DNA from: JAVDCA01 sp035293985
GTDB lineage: Bacteria > Pseudomonadota > Alphaproteobacteria > Rhizobiales > Xanthobacteraceae
Assembly: GCA_035293985.1 (NCBI GenBank)
Contig: DATGLS010000054.1
Location: 83,304-147,303, forward strand
Length of the DNA stretch: 64,000 nucleotides
Direction of reading: 5' to 3'
Part shown: positions 40,930-49,177 of the stretch, piece after piece
How the letters are laid out: each line of letters begins with the position of its first letter
How positions within the stretch are numbered: the stretch's first letter is position 1
Program-made: the position numbers and the translations under genes
The notes under the pieces: generated by a model
What the model saw: the letters and a program-made list of their open reading frames with translations, nothing else
What the model was told of the DNA's origin: nothing
Database searches by the model: none

Positions 40930-40985
40930 GCTTTCTTGGGGGCTTGCTTGGGGCTTGCTTGGGGCTTGCTTAGGGCTTTCTGGCG
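40930..40985. repeat. 11-base tandem repeat upstream of PfkB gene
   Basis: GGCTTGCTTGG is repeated in tandem about three to four times, with diverged ends (GGCTTTCTTGG, GGCTTGCTTAG, GGCTTTCTGG). It lies directly before the start codon of the minus-strand kinase and would be in its leader. Confidence 0.85.
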
Positions 40986-41296
40986 CTTCCTTGTCGTTCC
41001 TTGCCGCTTCTTGGGCGGCGGGTTCCTGATTCTCAGCGAGCGGATCATCGCATGCCGGTCGCCGCGGGGCGCGCGGAATCGGGGTTCCATGCCCTCATGT
41101 GCGACGATGCGCGGAACTCGACGGCAAAGCTTGCACCTCGCACGCCACCGACATCCCTTCTGCCCCTTCTCGGATCCCCCAGCGAGGCTCCTCCCGCCAC
41201 CCCGCTTCGCCCCGGCGAGGGGGAAGGAAAACCGCGCAGCTTGATCCCCACACCGCCCCCATTTATGGTGGTATTTCTGCGGTGGGTCGGGCAGTC
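40986..41296. other. Spacer between divergent PfkB and TIR-like genes
   Basis: About 310 bases without a convincing gene. It contains CCAGCGAGGCTCCTCCCGCC, a GC-rich repeat relative with CGCTTCGCCCCGGCGAGGGG at about 41200-41225. The promoter of the TIR-STAND operon should lie in the last 60 bases, where the sequence becomes less GC-rich (CATTTATGGTGGTATTTCTG). No clear -35/-10 pair can be named. Confidence 0.45.
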
Positions 41297-42811
41297 ATGG
41301 CATATGTTCCGAAAGCCAAGCGCGACATCTTCATCAGCTATCCAATCGAAGTTGAAGAGTGGGCGCAGCATTTCGAGCTGGATCTGAAGAAAGAGCTCGA
41401 GCAGTGGTTGCCGGCAACCGAGCTCAGCATCTACCTCGGCCGGCGCGATTGGCAGCTGGCGCCGAGCGACGAGATGCTGGCGGAAGCGGCACAATCGGCT
41501 TTTTTCGTCTCGACCCTGGTTCCGGGAGCGCTCTCGGACGGCGGCTTGCGGTTTTTTCAGCAGGAATGGGCGGCGTTCGGCAAAACGGCCGAGCTTTTCG
41601 GCCCGGTGGGAACGCGGTTTGCGCCGGTCCTGATGAAGGAGGTGGATGGCCGGCGCCTCGCACAGTTCTTTCCGCCCGACACCGAAGGCACGTTCTGGCG
41701 GGCTTATGAATTCTACTTTCAGGACAAGGCCGGCATTCCGCACACGTTGGCGCGAAACTCCCGGCAAAGCATCTATCGCAAGAAGATCACCGAGGTCGCC
41801 TGGCAGATCAAGCAGCGGCTCACGCAACTGAAAGAGCGGGCGGGCCAGGCGAAGGGCGAAACGGCGCCGGTCACGCAGCCGGGGCAAGGCCCGTTTGCCG
41901 GAATGAAAGCCGTCCTCGGCGCGCCGGACGAGCAATTGCGCAACGAGTGGGAGGAGATCCGACACCTGCTCATCAATGATGGCGTCACCATCCTCGGCGG
42001 CAATCGCGCCGACGATGAAGGCGTGCAAAGCTCCCTGCAGCGCGATCTCGAGCAGGCGGACGTGTTCGTGCAACTGCTCGATCCGCTCGAGGAGGCGAAC
42101 CTGCGGGTCGAAGCCGAGGCGAAAGGGGCCGCAGCGGGGGGCGCAGCCGGGACCGCGACGGGGAGCGAAGGCGTCAAATCGCGCAGTCAGCGCGCCTACG
42201 AATGCGCCCTCGCCCGCCTGCAGCAAGGGTCGCGCCCGTTCGCCATTCTCCAGTGGCGCAACCCCAAGATCAACCGCGCCGCCCTGCGCTATTGGCCGGA
42301 GGAGCTGCTCGACAGCGCGCATGTTCAGGCGGTCGGGCTGCAGCAGTTCAAGCAGGCGGTGCGCACGAAGCTGCAGGAATTGAGCAAGCCGCCGCCGCCG
42401 GCGGCATCCGAGAAATCGTTCCTGTTCATCACCGCGGATCAAGCGGACGGCGACTTCGCCGAGCAGCTGCGGGAAGCGGCTTTGGACCACGCCGATGTCG
42501 ACGTGCTGACCGACAACGAGGCCGACCGCAAGGAGCACTTCATCGAGGCGATGCGGCTCGCCGCGGCGGTCGTCATTCTTCACGGCAAGGCTCCGGTCCA
42601 GTTCGTGAAGAACTGGCTCAGCATGTACGTGCGCGAGAAGGCGAAGATCAAGCGCTCGTCGCGCTATGATGCGCTCTACCACGCGCCGCCGCCGAAGCCG
42701 TCGGGCGAGGAGCCGCGCCTTCCCACCCGCGACATGCGCATCCTCGGCTCCGAAGAGCTGTTCACCGTGGACGGAATCAAGCAGCTCTGCAGGGAATTCA
42801 GCAGTGGGTGA
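41297..42811 (+). CDS. TIR-like multidomain protein, first gene of TIR/STAND operon
   Basis: A 504-residue protein with three TIR-like or Rossmann-type segments. Residues 8-115 hold KRDIFISYP, SIYLGRRDW, a Ser/Val-rich FFVSTLVPGALSDGGL and FFQQEWAAFG. Residues 212-360 hold DGVTILGGNRADD, ADVFVQLLDPLEEANLR and PFAILQWRNP. Residues 372-450 hold KSFLFITADQADGDFAEQL, VDVLTDNEADRKEH and AAAVVILHGKAP. In active TIR NADases a Glu follows Trp by four residues; here that position is Gly95, so NADase activity is doubtful. Its stop overlaps the STAND gene's start, so the products probably act together. Confidence 0.85.
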   Translation: MAYVPKAKRDIFISYPIEVEEWAQHFELDLKKELEQWLPATELSIYLGRRDWQLAPSDEMLAEAAQSAFFVSTLVPGALSDGGLRFFQQEWAAFGKTAELFGPVGTRFAPVLMKEVDGRRLAQFFPPDTEGTFWRAYEFYFQDKAGIPHTLARNSRQSIYRKKITEVAWQIKQRLTQLKERAGQAKGETAPVTQPGQGPFAGMKAVLGAPDEQLRNEWEEIRHLLINDGVTILGGNRADDEGVQSSLQRDLEQADVFVQLLDPLEEANLRVEAEAKGAAAGGAAGTATGSEGVKSRSQRAYECALARLQQGSRPFAILQWRNPKINRAALRYWPEELLDSAHVQAVGLQQFKQAVRTKLQELSKPPPPAASEKSFLFITADQADGDFAEQLREAALDHADVDVLTDNEADRKEHFIEAMRLAAAVVILHGKAPVQFVKNWLSMYVREKAKIKRSSRYDALYHAPPPKPSGEEPRLPTRDMRILGSEELFTVDGIKQLCREFSSG

Positions 42812-45800
42812 GCGAGCCCCGTACCCGGGACTGCGATCGTTCCGGGCGGACGAAAGCGACATTTTCTTCGGCCGCGACGACTGCATCGACGCGATGCTGG
42901 AACGGCTCGCCGCCACCCGCTTCCTGGTCGTCCTCGGATCGTCCGGAATCGGAAAATCATCGCTGGTCAAGACCGGCCTCTTGCCGGCGCTGCAGATGGG
43001 GCTCGCGCGCGGCGCCGGCTCGTCGTGGCTCATCGTCGATTTCCGCCCGGGCCAGCCGGAAGGCTCGCCGCTGCGAAACCTCGCGCGCGGGCTTCTCGAC
43101 AAATCCGGCCAGCCGGTCACGCCGCAGAGCATCTCCGGCCTCCAGGCGCAGTTCATGCGCGAGGGTCCGCGCGCCCTGCTCAACTGGTGCCGCGCCGGTC
43201 ACCTGCCCGCCGGCACCAACCTGCTGCTGCTCGTCGACCAGTTCGAGGAGCTGTTTCGGTATCAAGACTATTCCAGCTACGAGGAGGCGGAGGCCTTCGT
43301 GGCGTTGCTGCTGGAGAGCCGGCAGCCGCTCGAGGCGGGCAGTCCCGCGACCGCGGAGCTCCCGATATACGTCACGCTGACCATGCGCTCGGAATTTCTC
43401 GGCGCCTGCTCGCTGATCCAGAACCTTCCCGATGCGATCACCAACGGGGCATTCCTCACGCCGCGCATGACGCGCGACCAGTATCGCGAGGCGATCGTCG
43501 GGCCGGCCGACGTTTGCGGCATCGGCATCGACGAGCGACTGGTCAACCGGATGCTCAACGACCTCGCGGCTTTCGCCCCCTGGGACGAGAAGGAGCCGGG
43601 CCAGCCCGGTGCCGCGTCGCACGCAAGCCCCGTCGAGGCGCAGGACCAGGTCATGCGGCTGGCGCGACGCGCCGATCAGCTTCCGGTGCTGCAACACGCG
43701 CTCAACCGGATGTGGCGGCGCGCGTGCGAACGCAGCGCGAGCGGGCCGGCCGGGGAGGGCGATGCCGCCGCGCCCCCGGTCGAGCTCACGGTCGCGGACT
43801 ACGAGGCCGTGGGCGGGCTGGAGAATGCGCTCAACGCCCATGCCGAAGCCGTTCTCGGCCAGGTAAGCGCAGCTGTGAACGCAACGATGGGCGGCGGCGC
43901 GGAGCGCACGGCGCAGCGTCTGTTTCGTGCCCTCGCGACCGGCATAACCCCCTCCGAAGCCGTTCGCCGGCCGACACGGCTCAGCGAGCTCAGCCAGATC
44001 GCGGAGGACGAGCGCGGCGTGCGCGTCATCGTCGAGGCATTTCGCGCCGACGAGTGCAATTTCCTGATGCCGGAGCCCGCGGTTGCGCTGACGTCCGACA
44101 CGATGGTCGACATCAGTCACGAGAGCCTGATCCGGCAGTGGAAGCGGCTGGCGCAATGGGTGGGGCTCGAGGCGGCGGCGGCGCAGCAGTGGCGCCGGCT
44201 CAACGACCGCTTCAACATGGGCGAACCGCTCCGCGGCAGGACCCTGGAAAACTTCGTCGCCTGGCGCGACGAAACCGCGCCCAACGCCGCCTGGGCGAGG
44301 CGATACGGCGGGGCCGACTACGCCGCGGTCATCGGGTTTCTCGGCAAGAGCGAGCGCGCGGAGAAGAATCGGCGATGGATCCGCAACGCCGCCATCGCCG
44401 CCACCTTCGGATTTCTCGTTCTCGTCGCCGGCGGCATGACGCTTCTGTGGCGATCGGTCGTCTCGGAGCGCAATCGCGCCCAGGCTGCCGAACGCAGCGC
44501 GCTGCAGATCAGCATCGACACGGGCGAGATCGCCACTGCGGCGCGCGAGAAGTATTCCGAGATCGCGGACGCGTATCTGGACAGCGTGGCGGGTGCGCTG
44601 ACATGGGCGCCTCCATCGTGGGCGGCGGAGCTGCACCGGGAGAAAGCCTCGGCGGCGATGAAGACCGGCGATTACGCCGCGGCGCGAAAGGAGATCGATC
44701 TCGCCAAAAAGGCCGATCCCAATTATCTGCCGGCGCTGGTCACGAGCAGCGACCTTTACCTCATCGACGCCGATGCGGCCGGCGCCGAACGCGAGCTCGG
44801 CGTCTATCTGCAGACCATCAAGACGAACTCGTCGGCACGGGGAAACCTGGTCATCGCGGAGGCGATGCAAGGCAGGTATGACGATGCGATTCGCCAGATC
44901 GGCGAGGCGTTGGCCAACGCGCGGCTGCCGATCGATTCGAGCGACAGTTTCGTCGTGCCGGATATCGAGACGTTCACGCACGGCTTCACGCTGTCGGAGT
45001 CGGACAGCGACTTCCTGCTGGCGCTGCGCTACATCAAGGCCTTCCTCTATGCGATGAAAGGCGACGAAGCCTTCCGCACCGCGCTCGAGGACGCGGACAA
45101 GTCGGATCGCGACTGTCCTTATTCGCGAAACGCCTATCTGGCGGCGCTCAATTGGGCGGGGCTGATCGTGCGCGGACGGGCGCGGTTCGATATGGCGAGC
45201 GCGCAGGCGAGCGGCGATGCGCGCAGGATCGAAGAGCCGGTCGACTATGGCGCCTACGCGATCGAGGGCGCGCTTTGGGAGCGCGTCGCCCGCACCCGGC
45301 CGCAGTATCACGGCCGCGCCCTGAGCGCCTTCGCGAAATTCCAGAGCGCCTATAGCGGGCATCCCCAGGAACGCTACAAGTCGATCGCCGCATGGGTCGA
45401 CGCCGAGGCGCGCAAGCCCCTGCAGGAAGCGCCGCCGGAGGACACGACCGTCGACCGCGCACGGACCTTGGCGCAGCGGGCGCAGGAGCTGAAGGCGCCG
45501 GCGGGCACGCACGCGATCAATTTCGTGCCGGCCTTCGCGCAGCTCTCGGCGGCGATCGATCTGCTGACGCCCAAAGCGGGTGTCGCGCCCGGGCGCCGGC
45601 AGCAGGATCTGCTGATCGACCTGCTGCTTCGCCGCGCCGACTGGAGGCTGCAGGGCGGCGTGTATGAGATCGACCGGGGCGGCGCCGCCGACGATGCCCG
45701 CGCCGTGATCAAGCTCGATCCCAATGTGCCCGATGCCTACCGGGTCCTCGCCGCGGCCGCCTACGATGACGCCGCGCGAAAGGCCAATGACGAGCATGCG

Positions 45801-46427
45801 CTCGAGCTCGATCCCTACAATGCCGCCGCGCTGAAGGACCTGGCCACCCTCATCCAGAAAGACGATCCGAAGAGGGCGCTGGCGCTGCTGCAGAAACGCC
45901 AGCAGGTGACGCCGTTGTGGTCGGCCGATTACGCGTTGCTCGCGGGTCTGCAGAAGCTGCTCGGCGATCATCCGCAAGCGCTGCGCGACATCGAGGCGGC
46001 CATTGCGCATGCGCCGTGGCTGGTCGATTACTATGCGCAACGGCGCGATATCGAGGAGAAGATGGGCGTGGGCCCGGCGGCACTCAACCTGCATTGGGCG
46101 CAGGGGCTGCGCGCGGCGGCGAGTTACGCGGTACGCACCGGCGATAACGGATCGGCCCTGCAACGGTATGTTCACGCATTCACGATGGTGTCGCGATCGG
46201 AAACAACACCGGACGCCGAAGCGAAGTTCGAGCTGGAAAGGATCGTCAGGGATTTGAGCGAGCTGCTGGCGACGAACTACAGCCGGGCCGACGCCGAGCT
46301 CTTCTGGCAGAGCCTGTCGCAGGAACCCCTGCTGAATGCCTTCCAAAAGCAGGTGGCGGCGCAGGAGGCGGCTCGGCTCTCAGCGCAGACGGACAACAAC
46401 GGGCCCGCCAGCAAGGGAGCCCGCTGA
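42804..46427 (+). CDS. STAND NTPase with transmembrane segment and TPR-like C-terminus
   Basis: A 1207-residue protein starting at GTG, overlapping the TIR-like gene by 8 bases. PYPGLRSFRADESDIFFGRD is the classical entry to an nSTAND1-type domain. Walker A is GSSGIGKSS at 45-53; Walker B is LLLLVDQFEELF at about 140-151. DISHESLIRQWKRL near 434 is also typical. One transmembrane segment lies at about 529-549 (AAIAATFGFLVLVAGGMTLL). The remaining 650 residues are helical with TPR-like pairs (AMKTGDYAAARKEIDLAKKA, DAYRVLAAAAYDD). STAND proteins oligomerise upon sensing a trigger. A signalling or defence role with the TIR-like partner is inference. Confidence 0.9.
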   Translation: MGERAPYPGLRSFRADESDIFFGRDDCIDAMLERLAATRFLVVLGSSGIGKSSLVKTGLLPALQMGLARGAGSSWLIVDFRPGQPEGSPLRNLARGLLDKSGQPVTPQSISGLQAQFMREGPRALLNWCRAGHLPAGTNLLLLVDQFEELFRYQDYSSYEEAEAFVALLLESRQPLEAGSPATAELPIYVTLTMRSEFLGACSLIQNLPDAITNGAFLTPRMTRDQYREAIVGPADVCGIGIDERLVNRMLNDLAAFAPWDEKEPGQPGAASHASPVEAQDQVMRLARRADQLPVLQHALNRMWRRACERSASGPAGEGDAAAPPVELTVADYEAVGGLENALNAHAEAVLGQVSAAVNATMGGGAERTAQRLFRALATGITPSEAVRRPTRLSELSQIAEDERGVRVIVEAFRADECNFLMPEPAVALTSDTMVDISHESLIRQWKRLAQWVGLEAAAAQQWRRLNDRFNMGEPLRGRTLENFVAWRDETAPNAAWARRYGGADYAAVIGFLGKSERAEKNRRWIRNAAIAATFGFLVLVAGGMTLLWRSVVSERNRAQAAERSALQISIDTGEIATAAREKYSEIADAYLDSVAGALTWAPPSWAAELHREKASAAMKTGDYAAARKEIDLAKKADPNYLPALVTSSDLYLIDADAAGAERELGVYLQTIKTNSSARGNLVIAEAMQGRYDDAIRQIGEALANARLPIDSSDSFVVPDIETFTHGFTLSESDSDFLLALRYIKAFLYAMKGDEAFRTALEDADKSDRDCPYSRNAYLAALNWAGLIVRGRARFDMASAQASGDARRIEEPVDYGAYAIEGALWERVARTRPQYHGRALSAFAKFQSAYSGHPQERYKSIAAWVDAEARKPLQEAPPEDTTVDRARTLAQRAQELKAPAGTHAINFVPAFAQLSAAIDLLTPKAGVAPGRRQQDLLIDLLLRRADWRLQGGVYEIDRGGAADDARAVIKLDPNVPDAYRVLAAAAYDDAARKANDEHALELDPYNAAALKDLATLIQKDDPKRALALLQKRQQVTPLWSADYALLAGLQKLLGDHPQALRDIEAAIAHAPWLVDYYAQRRDIEEKMGVGPAALNLHWAQGLRAAASYAVRTGDNGSALQRYVHAFTMVSRSETTPDAEAKFELERIVRDLSELLATNYSRADAELFWQSLSQEPLLNAFQKQVAAQEAARLSAQTDNNGPASKGAR

Positions 46428-46465
46428 CGCGGCGGCGCCGGGCGGCATTCACGGCATCGGCAGGC

Positions 46466-47806
46466 TTACAGCTTTTTGCTCGGCGCGCTCGATTCGCTCG
46501 GGGGCGTCGACTCGCCGGGCATGCTCGGCACGCGGCGGGTGACGGCGTATTGGGCCTCGATCTTTTCAGCTTCCTCGTTCAGCCGCACTTTGACCAGCAG
46601 GTCGACATAGTCGGCGGCCACCTGACGCACGGGTTGCGACCTCGTTCCAAACGCATGAGATAGAATGAGCAGCGAGCCTTCATAGGCTTTCCTGGCCTTG
46701 GCAAGCGCCTCCGGATATTTTCCCGGCTGCGTTTTAGCCATCTCGATTTCGAGCTCATGGGTCTGGGCGATGTTGTAATCCAGCCATCCGAACAACGGAT
46801 TGTCGTGCCAATAATGGTGTAGCTGAGCGGTCAGCTTCAAGGTCGTGGCGAGATACTGCGCTGCGCGGGCAACCTGCGCGTCGAAGCCGACCGCCGGAGG
46901 CGTTCTGGCCTGCGGCCCGAAGCGATCGCACTCGGACATGTCGGTCTTCGCCGGCGCATCGTTGGATTTCGGGTGCAGCGTCCGATATGCCAAGAATCTC
47001 ATGTTGGTCGCGAGCGCCTGCAGCACCGCCGCCTCGGTGTCGGCGGTGACCTGTCCGGTCGCGCCCTGACGATCGCCCGGCGCGGCCGTGCCGCCGACGC
47101 TGAAGTTTGCGGTGGCGGTCGCCGTGGCGTCGCGCAGTTGGTCGAAATCCTGGAACATCTGAAACGCCCTTGCATAATCGTATGCGGCGCATTCGTAATC
47201 GAAATCCCTTTTGTAGGCGACGCCGGCACTCGCCATCGCGTTGGCGAGGCCGATCTTGTCCGCGGGTCGACGCGTCGCGCGCAGAGCGATTTCGGTCAGG
47301 TAGGACTGTTTCGAGCCGAAAATTCGAAAGGTCTGCCTGCTCGAATCATAAGGATCGTCATTTTCATGCGCACGGGCGCGGTCATCGTAGCTCGAGGCAT
47401 AGCTGTCGATCGTGTCGATATAGGCATCGTAGCGGGCGTCGAGATTCAAGACGTCCATCGGCAGCTTCAGGTCCGTGAGCGGCTTGACCAAGTCCTGTCG
47501 ACCAAGCTCTCCGTAGGCGAGCACCAGCGGAAGGCGGGTGAGGAACGGCCGCGGGCCCTTCGGGTCGTGCCGTTTCGCGAAAGTGAAGGCGGCGTTCAGC
47601 GTGATCGCCTCGGTGGTGAAGTCGCCCGCTTGATTGCTGGCGAGGGCGGCTTCCATATAGGTCTGCCAAAGGTCGCGACTCTGCGCCTGAGCGGCGGATG
47701 CGCCGGCAAGACAGGCCGCCACGAGCGAAAGCGTGGCGAGCATCCGCGCCTTCGCGCGCCGGCGTGGCCGCGCGACGAAAGCGCGGCCGGGCGCCGCAAT
47801 GGCCAT
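46466..47806 (-). CDS. Exported helical protein, convergent to the TIR/STAND operon
   Basis: A 446-residue protein with an N-terminal basic stretch and signal peptide (ARMLATLSLVAACLAGASAA, cleaved near AQAQ). The mature part is helical with TPR-like segments (MEAALASNQAGDFTTEAITL, AAYDYARAFQMFQDF, LAKARKAYEGSLLILSHAF) and ends in a Ser/Pro-rich tail. It is convergent to the STAND gene with 38 bases between stops. The shared helical-repeat character suggests it may belong to the same system, but nothing proves that. The ATG at 47806 is preferred to the TTG at 47842. Confidence 0.8.
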   Translation of the reverse strand: MAIAAPGRAFVARPRRRAKARMLATLSLVAACLAGASAAQAQSRDLWQTYMEAALASNQAGDFTTEAITLNAAFTFAKRHDPKGPRPFLTRLPLVLAYGELGRQDLVKPLTDLKLPMDVLNLDARYDAYIDTIDSYASSYDDRARAHENDDPYDSSRQTFRIFGSKQSYLTEIALRATRRPADKIGLANAMASAGVAYKRDFDYECAAYDYARAFQMFQDFDQLRDATATATANFSVGGTAAPGDRQGATGQVTADTEAAVLQALATNMRFLAYRTLHPKSNDAPAKTDMSECDRFGPQARTPPAVGFDAQVARAAQYLATTLKLTAQLHHYWHDNPLFGWLDYNIAQTHELEIEMAKTQPGKYPEALAKARKAYEGSLLILSHAFGTRSQPVRQVAADYVDLLVKVRLNEEAEKIEAQYAVTRRVPSMPGESTPPSESSAPSKKL

Positions 47807-48089
47807 CAAGCAAGCCGTTCCTGGCACGCAGGCCCTCCGCAAGCAGCAATGGTTTGACTGATTTCGAGAGCGAGCTTTTCACGCCTGCCGCGCCGCCGCA
47901 AGAGGCTGCGTTTCACGCAGGGTGCTGCCGACCAACGATCCATTGCCGCGGGTGGAGTGCGGCAGCCGCTGCTCGCGTCGCTTGCGGGCCCGGCAAGCCG
48001 ATGTGTCCGACGCGGAGGCCGGTTGCGCCGCGATCCTCGCGTGCTAGCCTCGCCTGGATGTCGCGACATCATGCCGGGAATGCCGCCCC

Positions 48090-49067
48090 ATGAAACTTCC
48101 ACGCCGCCATTTTCTTCGCCTCGCCGCAGCCGCGGCGGCGCTGCCGACGATGCCACGCATCGCCTCCGCGCAGGCGTACCCCACGCGGCCCGTGCGCGTC
48201 CTGGTCGGCTTCGCGCCGGGCGGCGGCACCGACATCATGGCGCGGCTGCTCGGCGGCTGGCTCAGCGACAAGCTCGGGCAGGGGTTCGTGGTGGAGAACC
48301 GCACCGGCGCCGGCACCAACATCGCGACCGAGATGATGATCAAGGCGGCACCCGACGGCTACACGCTGCTCGAAGGGTGCTTGCCCAATGCGGCGAACGG
48401 CGCGCTCTATCCGAGCCTGAGCTTCGATTTCGTGCGCGACGTGACGCCGGTCGCGGGCGCGACGCGCGAGTCCTTCATCATCGTGGTGCATCCCTCGCTG
48501 CCGGTGCACACGGTGCCGGAGCTGATCGCCTACGGCAAGGCCAACCCGGGCAAGCTCACGATGGTGTCGGCCGGCATCGGCTCGGGCAATCATCTGTTCG
48601 GCACGCTGTTTCAGATCATGACCGGCACGCAGTTCGTCAATGTGAGCTATCGCGGCGCCGGCCCGGCGCTGGTCGACCTGATGGCGGGGCGCGGGCAGGT
48701 GATGTTCGCCTCGATCTCCTCGTCGATCGGCTTCATCAAAGGCGGCAAGCTGCGCGCGCTCGCCGTGACGATGACGACGCGCCAGCCGGCGCTGCCGGAC
48801 CTGCCGACGGTCGCCGAGTTCGTGCCCGGCTACGACACGAGCTTCTGGCAGGGCCTGGTGGCGCCGAAGGGAACGCCGCCGGCGGTGGTGGATGTGCTCA
48901 ACCGCGCCGTGAACGAGGCGCTCGCCGATCCGAAGATCAAGGCGAGATTCGACGAGCTCGGCGTGGTGGCGATGCCGGGCACGCCGGCGGACTTCGGCAA
49001 GCTGATCGCGGCGGAGACGGAGAAGTGGACCAAGGTGATCCGCACCGCCGGCATCAAAGCGGAGTGA
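48090..49067 (+). CDS. Bug/TctC family solute-binding protein upstream of tcuA
   Basis: A 325-residue protein with a Tat-type leader (PRRHFLRLAAAAAALP, cleaved near ASAQ), YPTRPVRVLVGFAPGGGTDI, VENRTGAGTNIATEMM, AAPDGYTLL, NVSYRGAGPALVDLM and DLPTVAEFVPGY, the usual Bug/TctC order. It lies 110 bases upstream of a tricarballylate dehydrogenase-like gene and a MmgE/PrpD gene in the same direction. It probably binds a tricarballylate- or citrate-like acid. No TctA or TctB genes are present. Confidence 0.92.
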   Translation: MKLPRRHFLRLAAAAAALPTMPRIASAQAYPTRPVRVLVGFAPGGGTDIMARLLGGWLSDKLGQGFVVENRTGAGTNIATEMMIKAAPDGYTLLEGCLPNAANGALYPSLSFDFVRDVTPVAGATRESFIIVVHPSLPVHTVPELIAYGKANPGKLTMVSAGIGSGNHLFGTLFQIMTGTQFVNVSYRGAGPALVDLMAGRGQVMFASISSSIGFIKGGKLRALAVTMTTRQPALPDLPTVAEFVPGYDTSFWQGLVAPKGTPPAVVDVLNRAVNEALADPKIKARFDELGVVAMPGTPADFGKLIAAETEKWTKVIRTAGIKAE

Positions 49068-49177
49068 ATAGTGTGATGTGAGCGCACTGGCGGCGCGCCC
49101 TCCCCCGCGTGCGGGGAAGAGGCGCGGGCAGCGAGTAAGCGGAAGCAAGCGGAAGCAAGAGGAAGTGAAGAAAACAC

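Noticed and set aside
42957..46346. Minus-strand frame of about 1130 codons opposite the STAND gene
   Set aside because: Arg/Gln/Gly-rich composition without motifs; it is the antisense of a clear STAND protein.
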